A stretch of 64,000 nucleotides of DNA, from contig NZ_JAKMCR010000001.1 of assembly GCF_022662175.1 (NCBI RefSeq), forward strand, positions 248,001 to 312,000. Direction: 5' to 3'. Both the position numbers and the translations under genes were made by a program. The notes under the pieces are model-generated. The model was not told the origin of the DNA and ran no database searches. It saw nothing but the letters and a program-made list of their open reading frames with translations. Source of the stretch: Aestuariivivens marinum. Its GTDB lineage: Bacteria; Bacteroidota; Bacteroidia; Flavobacteriales; Flavobacteriaceae. Positions 56,153 to 64,000 of this stretch are shown piece by piece (the first letter of the stretch is position 1; every line of letters begins with the position of its first letter).

Positions 56153-56675
56153 ATTATTTAAATTTGAGTTAGTCTAAGCAGATTGTAAGAAAGGTAGGCG
56201 GCGAAGATTTTTTTTAAGGACTAATTCAAAAAAATTCGATACTAAAAAATAAAAACTAAAGTTTAGCGAAAACCTCAGCGTGTATAAGTAAAGTTCTAAA
56301 CCACCTTACCTTTTACAATTGCATTAGTAAAGGAAATGGTTTAATTGTACGCTTAACAAAATTATGATTTGACCTATTTATAAAATGGGGTAGAATAAGC
56401 TTTTTATGATACAATTAAACTTAAGTTATTATAAATTAACCTTTGAATATTTAAATTTCGAATAAAAATATTTTAACTCACTTATATTCAGTTATTTAAA
56501 AATAATAAACCGTTTTTACAACTAGCAGAAATAAATTGCTCCAATATTGATGTGAACATATATTTTTTTGAAGTTTGTAGTGATTAAAATGATATGAGTT
56601 GCTTATTAATTGATGCAAACAACACAAATTCACTCATGCTAAGTCATTTTTTTATGCTAGTTTAGACCTTGATTA
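56153..56675. other. Divergent intergenic region with a structured susC leader
   Basis: 523 bp between the susC and LytTR starts. No gene found. At 56298-56342 an imperfect hairpin (AAACCA/TGGTTT outside, CCTTTTAC/GTAAAGG inside) lies about 150 bp before susC on its transcript. No exact -7 element found for either side. Confidence 0.4.
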
Positions 56676-57470
56676 ATGCCAATTCCTATGGTTAGTCCTA
56701 TTAAAACAATAATAATTGATGATGAATTTTTGGCTAGAAAGCGTGTTTCTAACCTATTAAATGATATTAAGGACATTGAGGTTATAGATGAGTGCAGCTC
56801 TGGAAAAGAGGCTATCGCAAAAATCAACTCAATAAAGCCAGATTTAATTTTCTTAGACATTAAAATTACAGATATGACTGGGTTTGATATTTTAAAGGAA
56901 ATAGATCAAAACAATATGCCTTTGGTCATATTTATAACCGCTTTTGATGAATTTGCCTTAAAGGCTTTCGATTTTTTTGCTTTTGATTATTTGTTGAAAC
57001 CTTTTAAGGATGAACGCTTTTTTCAATCTACAAACCGGGTTATTGAACTTTTCAATTCTAATAAATCCAATGGTTTAAGCAAAAAAATAACCAACCTATT
57101 AAAATATATTGAAAATCCCAATCAGGAGTTTTCAGAAGTAAAACAAACCAAATTGGCCATAAAGGCCAACGGGAAAATCTCATTTATAAATAAAGATGAT
57201 ATAAAATATATTCTAGCATCGGGTTATTATGCCGAAATTTATACCGAACAAAAGAAATACGTTTTAAGAGAGTCCTTAAATTCATTATTCGATCAACTTA
57301 AAGCAAATAAGTTCCAACGTATACATAGATCGACAATTATTAATATAGCCTTAATTAAGGAAGTATTATATTCCAATTATGGTGAGATTGATGTAAAAAT
57401 GCAAGATGAAAAATTATTTAGAATAAGTAAGACTCACAAAAAAGAGTTTCAGAAAAAAATGGGTATATAA
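56676..57470 (+). CDS. LytTR-type response regulator
   Basis: 264 aa. Receiver domain (residues about 8-125): IKTIIIDDEFLARKRV, phospho-Asp in LIFLDIKITDMTGFDIL, Thr-like FITAFDEFALKAFDFFAFDYLLKPF. LytTR DNA-binding domain in the C-terminal part (about 160-262: LAIKANGKISFINKDDIKYILASGYYAEIYT, FQRIHRSTIINIALIKEV). The kinase follows 8 bp later. Divergent from susC, so a role in controlling that pair is likely but unproven. Confidence 0.93.
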   Translation: MPIPMVSPIKTIIIDDEFLARKRVSNLLNDIKDIEVIDECSSGKEAIAKINSIKPDLIFLDIKITDMTGFDILKEIDQNNMPLVIFITAFDEFALKAFDFFAFDYLLKPFKDERFFQSTNRVIELFNSNKSNGLSKKITNLLKYIENPNQEFSEVKQTKLAIKANGKISFINKDDIKYILASGYYAEIYTEQKKYVLRESLNSLFDQLKANKFQRIHRSTIINIALIKEVLYSNYGEIDVKMQDEKLFRISKTHKKEFQKKMGI

Positions 57471-57478
57471 ATTTCACG

Positions 57479-58594
57479 ATGAGAAACTTAAAAAAACACA
57501 TCGACTTTAAGCTTATAGGCATTTTGTCTCTTGTATATGCTGTTTTCGTCATTATTTACTCATTTAAAAATGCGTATTTGAGAATTTATCATGGTAGAGA
57601 CACAGCCTGGGGAAATTTCATTTTTGGAAATGTTTTGGATTGGTGTCTTATTACCGTCTTTATGATTTTTATAGCCATGACAACCAAATACTTATTTGTT
57701 AAAAAAGTAAAATTTTTACATATAGTTATCATTCATTTATTCTTCTCATTCTTTATTGGTGCTTTCACTCTAGGAATTTCATGGGGAATTGATTTATTAA
57801 GTACCACAGAAGCTGATATGAAAAATGACTTAAGTGATATGGTTATACATTTTATTCGACTTATAGATTTACATTTTTTAATTTATATCTCTTTAGTAAC
57901 CATTATATACATGTATTACTACTTTAAAAAAACACAAGAGAGCGAATTAAGAACTATAAAATTGCAGGATAAATTATCTCAAGCCCATTTAAGGTTTCTA
58001 CAAACACAAATGCATCCCCATTTTTTATTTAACACCTTAAATGGCATTCATTCATTGATAGATATCAATACTGAAAAATCTAAAACTATGATTGTCGATT
58101 TAGGCGATCTCTTAAGAAATGTTTTGGATAAAAAAGACCAAAACTTAATTGAATTACAGGAGGAGTTAGACATACTTAAAAAATACATCCATATAAAAAA
58201 AACACGCTTTTCCGATCAACTAACCTTTACTATTGATGTTGAAGATAGTTTAGAAAACGTATTAGTGCCTAATATGATTTTGCAACCCATTATTGAAAAT
58301 GCCACCAAACATGGCTATAGTAACGTCCATAAAACCATTGATGTTAATATTTCAATTAAAAAAGCCAAGGAAAAACTTAAAATTAAAATTGAAAACACTG
58401 GTAAACAAATAAACGAATCCCTTTTTGCTTTATTAAAAAAAGGTAATGGGATAAGCAACATCAATGAACGACTGAAAACACTATACAAAACTGAATATGA
58501 TTTAAAAATCTATAATCATGAGAGCAGGGTGATAACCGAAATTATTTTCCCTATTCAATATTCAATCTCCGAAATAAGTGAAGACTATCAATAA
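57479..58594 (+). CDS. LytS/YehU-type sensor histidine kinase
   Basis: 371 aa. Four TM helices in residues about 10-150, then the His_kinase domain (PF06580): LSQAHLRFLQTQMHPHFLFNTLNGIHSLID with the phosphorylatable His in MHPHFLFNTLN, then ATPase domain with VPNMILQPIIENATKHGYS and KIENTGK...GNGISNINERL. No large extracellular sensor domain, so the signal is probably sensed within or near the membrane. Partner of the LytTR regulator upstream. Confidence 0.92.
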   Translation: MRNLKKHIDFKLIGILSLVYAVFVIIYSFKNAYLRIYHGRDTAWGNFIFGNVLDWCLITVFMIFIAMTTKYLFVKKVKFLHIVIIHLFFSFFIGAFTLGISWGIDLLSTTEADMKNDLSDMVIHFIRLIDLHFLIYISLVTIIYMYYYFKKTQESELRTIKLQDKLSQAHLRFLQTQMHPHFLFNTLNGIHSLIDINTEKSKTMIVDLGDLLRNVLDKKDQNLIELQEELDILKKYIHIKKTRFSDQLTFTIDVEDSLENVLVPNMILQPIIENATKHGYSNVHKTIDVNISIKKAKEKLKIKIENTGKQINESLFALLKKGNGISNINERLKTLYKTEYDLKIYNHESRVITEIIFPIQYSISEISEDYQ

Positions 58595-58597
58595 CAA

Positions 58598-58628
58598 AGA
58601 AAGGGCTGCTTAATAAGCAGCCCTTTCT
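58598..58628. terminator. Bidirectional terminator between the kinase and galE
   Basis: 12-bp stem AGAAAGGGCTGC / GCAGCCCTTTCT with a short AT loop; T-tracts are weak but the stem is strong and sits between converging genes. Confidence 0.7.
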
Positions 58629-58646
58629 CAATATGTAAAATTTAAA

Positions 58647-59666
58647 TCAGCTTCTTATCTTCTGCTCCCATTTCCAAGCAGAGCGCATGGCATCGTCTAA
58701 GGTTAGTTTTGTTTCCCAGCCTAATTCTTCATTAGCTTTTGTAGTATCTGCATAAGCCGAAATGATATCCCCTTCCCTTCTGCCTACAATTTTATAATTG
58801 AGTGTTTTACCTGAAACACGCTCAAAGGCCTTAACCACTTCTAAAACTGAACTACCCTTACCTGTTCCAAGATTAAATGTTTCATAATTGGCTTTATTCT
58901 TATTTTCCAACAAACGCTTAAGTGCTACAACGTGAGCTTTTGCTAAATCAACCACATGTATATAGTCTCTAATACAAGTACCATCGGGAGTTGGGTAATC
59001 ATCTCCAAAAACAGACAGTTGCTCACGCAAGCCTATTCCTGTTTGGGTGATAAAAGGCACTAAATTTTGAGGAACCCCTATAGGGAGCTCTCCTATGTTA
59101 GCTGATTCATGTGCCCCTACAGGATTAAAATAACGCAGGGCTATAGCTTTTAAATTTGGTGTAACCTTGCAAGTATCTCTAATTATTTCCTCTCCTATTT
59201 GCTTGGTGTTACCATATGGTGATTCTGCTTGTTTTACCGGCGCATTTTCTGTTATTGGCAATTTGTCTGCCTGACCATAAACCGTACAGGAGGAACTAAA
59301 AATAAATGAAGCTGTTGGTAACTGTTCTAATTGTTTCAGTAAGTAAACCAAGGTATTTATATTGTTTTCGTAATACAATAACGGTTTTTCAACACTTTCA
59401 CCAACGGCTTTACTAGCAGCAAAATGGATAACTCCTTTAATATCATTATGGGTATTAAAAAAAACATCTACACCTGCTTTATCTTTTAAATCCAACTTTT
59501 CAAAAACAGGTTTCTTACCTGTAATCGAAGTAATACCGTCTAAAACACTAATAGACGAGTTGGATAAATCATCAATAATAACAACCTCGAATCCTTCATT
59601 TTGTAATTCTACAACGGTATGTGATCCTATAAACCCTAATCCTCCCGTAACTAATATTTTATCCAT
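58647..59666 (-). CDS. galE: UDP-glucose 4-epimerase
   Basis: 339 aa. Extended SDR: NAD motif VTGGLGFIGSHT (residues 6-17), FAASKAVGESV, catalytic YGNTKQIGEE (YxxxK), RYFNPVGAHES and the C-terminal NLGTGKGSSVLEVVKAFE. Interconverts UDP-glucose and UDP-galactose. It overlaps the upstream DegT gene by 8 bp, so they are cotranscribed and probably serve the same polysaccharide or nucleotide-sugar pathway. Confidence 0.94.
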   Translation of the reverse strand: MDKILVTGGLGFIGSHTVVELQNEGFEVVIIDDLSNSSISVLDGITSITGKKPVFEKLDLKDKAGVDVFFNTHNDIKGVIHFAASKAVGESVEKPLLYYENNINTLVYLLKQLEQLPTASFIFSSSCTVYGQADKLPITENAPVKQAESPYGNTKQIGEEIIRDTCKVTPNLKAIALRYFNPVGAHESANIGELPIGVPQNLVPFITQTGIGLREQLSVFGDDYPTPDGTCIRDYIHVVDLAKAHVVALKRLLENKNKANYETFNLGTGKGSSVLEVVKAFERVSGKTLNYKIVGRREGDIISAYADTTKANEELGWETKLTLDDAMRSAWKWEQKIRS

Positions 59667-60792
59667 TTATAAATTTAATTATTGTTGATGTTATATATTC
59701 AATTTGCTCGTCGTCCAATTCAGTATGCATAGGCAAAGAAATAACCTCTTTAACCAATTGATTGGTCACAACAAAATCCGCTTCATTATATCGCACATCG
59801 GCATATGCCTTTTGTTTGTGAAGCGGTATAGGATAATATATCCCAAAAGGAATCCCTTTTTCATTTAAATGCTTAGCCAAAGCATTCCTATTTATATCTT
59901 TTAATTTTAATGTATACTGATGGAACACGTGATTATCTAAACCTCCTGTTCTTACAGGAACTTCAATATTAGGTACTTGATTAAAAGCCCTATCATACTT
60001 ATTAGCCGCTTCAATTCGTTTTGTATTATAGCTATCTAAATGCGGTAATTTTGCATCCAAAACTGCGGCTTGAATACTATCTAACCTAGAATTTACACCT
60101 ACTACATCATGATGGTAACGTTCATACATTCCATGGTTAACAATCCCCCTAATGGTATTAGCTAAGGTGTCATCATTGGTAAAAATAGCACCTCCATCAC
60201 CATAACAACCTAAATTTTTGGATGGAAAAAAAGAAGTCGCCCCAACGTGTCCAATGGTACCCACTTTTACCTTTTTTCCATTTTTATAGGTATAATTAGC
60301 ACCAATGGCTTGTGCATTATCTTCAATTACATACAGATTATGTGCATGGGCTATCTCCATTATAGCTTCCATATTTGCACATTGTCCAAATAAGTGTACT
60401 GGTACAATGGCCTTGGTTTTGGGTGTAATAGCCTTTTTAACAGCCTCAATATTAATGTTGAAATCGTCTTCATTTACATCAACTAAAACTGGTGTTAATT
60501 GCAATAAAGCAATAACTTCTACAGTAGCTGCAAAAGTGAAATCGGCAGTAATAACCTCATCGCCTGGTTTTAACCCAAGCCCCATCATAGCTATTTGAAG
60601 CGCATCCGTTCCGTTGGCACAAGGTATAACATGCTTTACGCCTAAATAATGTTCCAAGTTCTTCTGAAACTGGTGGACTTTTGGGCCATTTATAAAAGCA
60701 GTGTTTTCAATAACTTCTTGTATAGCAGGATTAACGACATCCTTTATTTGGGAGTACTGACCTTTAAGGTCAACCATTTGGATTTTCTTCAT
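59659..60792 (-). CDS. DegT/DnrJ/EryC1/StrS-family nucleotide-sugar aminotransferase
   Basis: 377 aa. PLP enzyme with Schiff-base Lys192 in TSFFPSKNLGCYGDGGAI. The glycine-rich CANGTDALQIAMMGLGLKPGDEV and VHLFGQCANMEAIMEIAHAHNLYVIEDNAQAIGA are typical of the family. It puts an amino group on a keto nucleotide sugar for surface polysaccharide. The exact sugar cannot be told. First gene of a two-gene unit with galE; a -7 element lies at 60871-60878. Confidence 0.92.
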   Translation of the reverse strand: MKKIQMVDLKGQYSQIKDVVNPAIQEVIENTAFINGPKVHQFQKNLEHYLGVKHVIPCANGTDALQIAMMGLGLKPGDEVITADFTFAATVEVIALLQLTPVLVDVNEDDFNINIEAVKKAITPKTKAIVPVHLFGQCANMEAIMEIAHAHNLYVIEDNAQAIGANYTYKNGKKVKVGTIGHVGATSFFPSKNLGCYGDGGAIFTNDDTLANTIRGIVNHGMYERYHHDVVGVNSRLDSIQAAVLDAKLPHLDSYNTKRIEAANKYDRAFNQVPNIEVPVRTGGLDNHVFHQYTLKLKDINRNALAKHLNEKGIPFGIYYPIPLHKQKAYADVRYNEADFVVTNQLVKEVISLPMHTELDDEQIEYITSTIIKFING

Positions 60793-60870
60793 ATTTTATG
60801 TTTAAAGAACCAAAATCTAACCTGGATGACCATAATTAGATTTGCATTTTGTATGTCATTTTTGAGCCCA

Positions 60871-60878
60871 CAAAATTA
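60871..60878 (-). promoter_or_regulatory. -7 promoter element of the DegT-galE unit
   Basis: TAATTTTG on the minus strand (TAnnTTTG), 79 bp before the ATG. Confidence 0.4.
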
Positions 60879-60918
60879 CAAAATTCATACTGTTTATTTA
60901 TAGTTTTCTTCTAAAGAA

Positions 60919-62181
60919 ATGTATTTTAGCACAAACAATATAGGATTGGGGGTTTTATATGACAATATTATAAGATTAGCTAATTTAGGACTAAAATCCA
61001 TTGCAAATTTTAACCTAAAAATTGCTTTGGGAGTTAAAGGTCGTTCTAAAACCTTCAGTATTCTTAAGGAACATTTAAATCAAGGAGACAAAACCTTATG
61101 GTTTCATTGCGCATCGCTTGGTGAATACGAACAAGGGCTACCTGTTTTTAATGAGCTAAGGAATCATTATAAAAGACATAAAATAATACTTAGTTTTTTT
61201 TCACCGTCCGGCTATGAAATTAGAAAGAATTCCCCAGTCGCAGATTGCGTTGTTTATCTTCCATTGGACACCAAACAAAATGCGAGACGCTTTTTGGATA
61301 TTGTTAACCCTGACCTTACAATATTTGTAAAGTATGATATTTGGCCCAACTATTTGAATGAAATCAACAAGAGACACTTAAGGGCCATCTTAATTTCTGC
61401 TGCATTTAGAAAAAATCAACGTTTTTTTAAATTTTATGGTGGATTGTTTAGGCATGCATTATTAGCTTTTGAACATATTTTCACCCAAAACGAAAATTCA
61501 AAGACACTTTTAGAATCTATTAATTACCTTGATGTCACTGTTACAGGAGACACACGATTTGATAGGGTTTCCAATCAGTTGAAACAAAATAACGCTCTTG
61601 ATTTTATGGAAAGCTTTAAACAAGACAAACTGTGTGTTGTTGCTGGTAGCACTTGGCCTGAAGATGAGGTACTACTTATAAATTACATTAATACAGAAGC
61701 TTCAAAAGACACTAAATTTATTATAGCTCCACACAATATAAAAAGTAATCAAATACAAAGACTTAAAAACCAGATCAATACTACGTCTGTACTATTTTCT
61801 GAAAAAAAGAAAGATGCATTGGCTAATAGTCAGGTCTTAATTATTGACACTATTGGCTTGCTTTCTAAAATTTACAGTTATGCAGATATTGCCTACGTAG
61901 GTGGTGCCATAGGCAATACAGGATTGCATAACACCTTAGAACCTGCTGTATTTGGCGTTCCCATTATAATAGGAAACCATCATCAAAAATTCCCAGAAGC
62001 CAAAGCTATGATTACCAAGGGTGGGATGTTTTCGATTAAAGACACAAATGAATTTAATTCCATTCTAAACAAATTACTTCAAAACTCTAATTTTCGATCG
62101 ATTAGTGGTATAAAAAATCAAGACTATATTAAAGAAAATAAAGGTGCCGTCATCCAAATACTGGATTATCTACGTATATAG
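60919..62181 (+). CDS. waaA: 3-deoxy-D-manno-octulosonic acid (Kdo) transferase
   Basis: 420 aa. GT30 Kdo transferase: N-terminal membrane-facing helix, FHCASLGEYEQGLPVFNELR (the Glu of the catalytic SxGE-like site), FFSPSGYEIRKN, VYLPLDTKQNARRF, VAGSTWPEDEVLL and the C-terminal GGAIGNTGLHNTLEPAVFGVPIIIG. Attaches Kdo to lipid A precursors in the inner membrane for lipopolysaccharide assembly. Divergent from DegT-galE, so the locus joins surface-sugar genes. Confidence 0.95.
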   Translation: MYFSTNNIGLGVLYDNIIRLANLGLKSIANFNLKIALGVKGRSKTFSILKEHLNQGDKTLWFHCASLGEYEQGLPVFNELRNHYKRHKIILSFFSPSGYEIRKNSPVADCVVYLPLDTKQNARRFLDIVNPDLTIFVKYDIWPNYLNEINKRHLRAILISAAFRKNQRFFKFYGGLFRHALLAFEHIFTQNENSKTLLESINYLDVTVTGDTRFDRVSNQLKQNNALDFMESFKQDKLCVVAGSTWPEDEVLLINYINTEASKDTKFIIAPHNIKSNQIQRLKNQINTTSVLFSEKKKDALANSQVLIIDTIGLLSKIYSYADIAYVGGAIGNTGLHNTLEPAVFGVPIIIGNHHQKFPEAKAMITKGGMFSIKDTNEFNSILNKLLQNSNFRSISGIKNQDYIKENKGAVIQILDYLRI

Positions 62182-62261
62182 TATGCCAGAAAATATAATT
62201 TGTGAACAAAAATTTTAAAATTGGCTTTTGACTTAAAAACAATTAACCTAAATTGAAAATT

Positions 62262-62507
62262 ATGAAAAATACATTATTAAGTGTGGTGCTTGTACTTGCA
62301 CTAGTATTATCTTTTACTTCATGTCGAGATACTAAAAAATCAGACACTATGGAAGCTACTATTGAAAATGCAACTGAAGCTATCGAAGGAGCATTAGAAG
62401 AAGCTGGAAAAGCTATGGATGAAGCCGCTGAAGCTACTGAAAATGCTGTAGAAGCAGCCGAAGATGCTGTTGAAGCAGTCGGCGATGCCATAAAAAAGGA
62501 AGAATAA
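62262..62507 (+). CDS. Small lipoprotein with acidic Ala/Glu-rich helix
   Basis: 81 aa from the ATG at 62262 (MKNTLLSVVLVLALVLSFTSC); a TTG start at 62253 is open but less likely. Lipobox FTSC with Cys21. The mature 60 residues are almost entirely Ala, Glu, Asp and Met in a repeating amphipathic pattern (EATENAVEAAEDAVEAVGDA), forming one long helix. No known domain. Such helix-only lipoproteins are seen in Bacteroidota and may act as envelope spacers or stress proteins, but this is a guess. Own terminator follows. Confidence 0.75.
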   Translation: MKNTLLSVVLVLALVLSFTSCRDTKKSDTMEATIENATEAIEGALEEAGKAMDEAAEATENAVEAAEDAVEAVGDAIKKEE

Positions 62508-62528
62508 AAAACTTCATAGTATCCATAA

Positions 62529-62556
62529 AAAAAGACCGTTTTAAAACGGTCTTTTT
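62529..62556. terminator. Bidirectional terminator after the small lipoprotein
   Basis: Perfect 14-bp inverted repeat AAAAAGACCGTTTT / AAAACGGTCTTTTT with no spacer, T-run on both strands. Confidence 0.85.
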
Positions 62557-62704
62557 ATAGGTTGAAACCAATACTTTAAACAAACGCTACCAAAATATTG
62601 GAAGTGTTCTTTTTTATCGGGGACTATTCCATTTTGAATCATCAAAATAGATTTAAAACCTATCCCTGTCTACTTTTAAAATATATTAATGTCGTGGAGT
62701 TTGT

Positions 62705-63997
62705 TTACTCACTTATATCTAATTCTGTTATTTTTACAACAATTGGGTTGTTCCATTTACGGTCATTATAGATTCGCTGAGACCTTGTAATCGATATCTC
62801 CATTACTTCGTTTGTTTGTTTAATAACAGGAGCTGGATCCACATTCTTGTCATATTCTTTAACTATTCCATTGTGGCCCAAAACAAAAATTTGACTCTTT
62901 TTTGTAGCTTTCAATGTTTCAATACTAAATAATTTACGATCACCATATTTCCATTCGTCCGTATCTATAAACACATATGCTGTTTTTTTATCTTTAGATG
63001 TTAAAAACCACATGTTACCCTCCTTAATAGTATGATGTGGCTCGGTTTGATTAAATGCCTCTTGATTAATAAACATCCATAAAGAAATTTCATTTAAAGC
63101 ACTTTGTTGTTCTTTTGGAAAATTACCGAATGCATCTGGACCAAAATTTAATAATAAGTTACCTCCTTTTGCTTTTATTTCAATAAGTTTAAGAATGGCA
63201 TCTTTAGCTGTTTTATAATTTTCATTTGTGGGTCTATATTGCCATTGATCTCCAAAAGTGTAGCACGCCTCCCAAGGGGAAGGAATTGGGGTTTCAGGAG
63301 TTTCCTGCTCAGGGGTTTCCATAGCTCCCCGGGTAACGACCACATCTGGATTTATATCCCAGCACACCTTGGCCAACTCTGTTTTTGAAAATTGTTCCAT
63401 ACCATCCAAAAAGACAATATCAATTTTTCCATAATTCGTCATAAGCTCTTTCATTTGTTTTTTTACATAGGCGTTTAATTCAGGATTACTACTAGCAAGA
63501 GCCTCCTCTCGCACCCTTGATATGAGTGTTCCTTGTTTATGTAGAAAATAAAAATCATCTGGAGAAAAGTATAGCCCTACTGCTATACCAGCCTCACGAC
63601 AAGCATCAACAAGCATCTTTGTAACATCTTTACCATAAGGACTATTCATTATGTTGAAATCGGTTGTTTTAGTATCATACATGCAATAGCCGTTATGGTG
63701 CTTGGCTGTAAAAACAATATATCTCATACCTGCTAGCTTAGCTGCACTCACCCATTCTCTTGCATCAAAATTTACAGGATTGAAGGTTTTAGGAAGTTCA
63801 TTTATATACCTGTTAAGATAATCGTTCGAAGCACCAACCATACTATGACTTATAACCATTCCTAATTGAACATCCATACTCCAATGGATAAACATTCCAA
63901 AACCCAAGTCTGTAAACCATTGCTCTCTTTCAGGCTTGTTTAGATTTAATGGTTTTACCTCTTGTGCATTAACCTTTACTAAAAATACACTTATCAA
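62705..63997 (-). CDS. Alpha-L-fucosidase (GH29), 5' end cut by the window
   Basis: At least 430 aa. GH29 domain: GFGMFIHWSMDVQLGM, AGMRYIVFTAKHHNGYCMYDTKTTDF, IAVGLYFSPDDF, and the nucleophile motif KIDIVFLDGMEQF (Asp), then VVTRGAMETPEQETPETPIPSPWEACYT and GNLLLNFGPDAFG. Cleaves alpha-L-fucosides. The frame stays open to the window edge; residues MISVFLVKVNAQEV look like the end of a signal peptide, so the true start lies beyond base 64000 and the protein is secreted. Substrate linkage is unknown. Confidence 0.9.
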   Translation of the reverse strand: MISVFLVKVNAQEVKPLNLNKPEREQWFTDLGFGMFIHWSMDVQLGMVISHSMVGASNDYLNRYINELPKTFNPVNFDAREWVSAAKLAGMRYIVFTAKHHNGYCMYDTKTTDFNIMNSPYGKDVTKMLVDACREAGIAVGLYFSPDDFYFLHKQGTLISRVREEALASSNPELNAYVKKQMKELMTNYGKIDIVFLDGMEQFSKTELAKVCWDINPDVVVTRGAMETPEQETPETPIPSPWEACYTFGDQWQYRPTNENYKTAKDAILKLIEIKAKGGNLLLNFGPDAFGNFPKEQQSALNEISLWMFINQEAFNQTEPHHTIKEGNMWFLTSKDKKTAYVFIDTDEWKYGDRKLFSIETLKATKKSQIFVLGHNGIVKEYDKNVDPAPVIKQTNEVMEISITRSQRIYNDRKWNNPIVVKITELDISE

Positions 63998-64000
63998 GAC

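Noticed and set aside
1-64000. Prophage, integrative element or genomic island boundaries
   Set aside because: No integrase, transposase, phage structural gene or flanking repeat was seen; gene content is mostly core.

Overview
The window is an AT-rich chromosomal segment of a Flavobacteriaceae-type bacterium (phylum Bacteroidota). The evidence is three GLPGLI-family genes in a row, a SusC/SusD pair, a DUF5686 outer-membrane protein, pyrophosphatases and M1 peptidase of the Bacteroidota type, several TAnnTTTG-type -7 promoter elements close to gene starts, and the general absence of Shine-Dalgarno sequences. I see no phage, insertion sequence, plasmid or CRISPR element. It holds about 48 protein genes, one tRNA and several leader or repeat structures.

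Region 1 (1-11548) is a carbohydrate-oxidation island. It contains a gluconate-2-dehydrogenase subunit-3-like protein (the small-subunit family of glucoside 3-dehydrogenases), two DUF1080 (3-keto-glycoside hydrolase family) lipoproteins, three Gfo/Idh/MocA oxidoreductases, a hydroxypyruvate-isomerase-like TIM-barrel protein and a SUMF1-domain protein. Nearly all carry Tat-like or lipoprotein export signals. Together they suggest a periplasmic pathway that oxidises a glycoside at C3, cleaves the keto-glycoside and processes the keto-sugar. An azurin lipoprotein and a non-phosphorylating aldehyde dehydrogenase lie in the middle on the other strand.

Region 2 (11631-20736) holds the minus-strand ilvD-ilvB-ilvN-ilvC-ilvA operon. 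It is preceded by a 15-residue Leu-rich leader peptide and an intrinsic terminator, which looks like classical attenuation. metK follows divergently, with a SAM-II-type riboswitch in its leader, then a bistable-hairpin repeat pair and tRNA-Tyr.

Region 3 (20986-28833) pairs an operon of three GLPGLI proteins and an outer-membrane beta-barrel receptor with a divergent OmpR-type two-component system. 10-bp direct repeats in the shared intergenic region are a good operator candidate.

Region 4 (28868-51452) is mostly housekeeping: deoxynucleoside kinase, App1-type phosphatase, membrane and soluble pyrophosphatases, M1 peptidase, DUF5686 protein, PDH E1-beta, EtfBA, bifunctional nuclease, nucleoside transporter, ThyA, a membrane-anchored DHFR fusion, DUF6340 lipoprotein, FabD and LspA. 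A 23-bp inverted repeat overlaps the fabD promoter.

Region 5 (51498-64000) holds a SusD/SusC pair with a divergent LytTR/LytS-type two-component system, GalE plus a DegT-family sugar aminotransferase, WaaA, a small helix-forming lipoprotein, and a GH29 alpha-L-fucosidase cut by the window edge.
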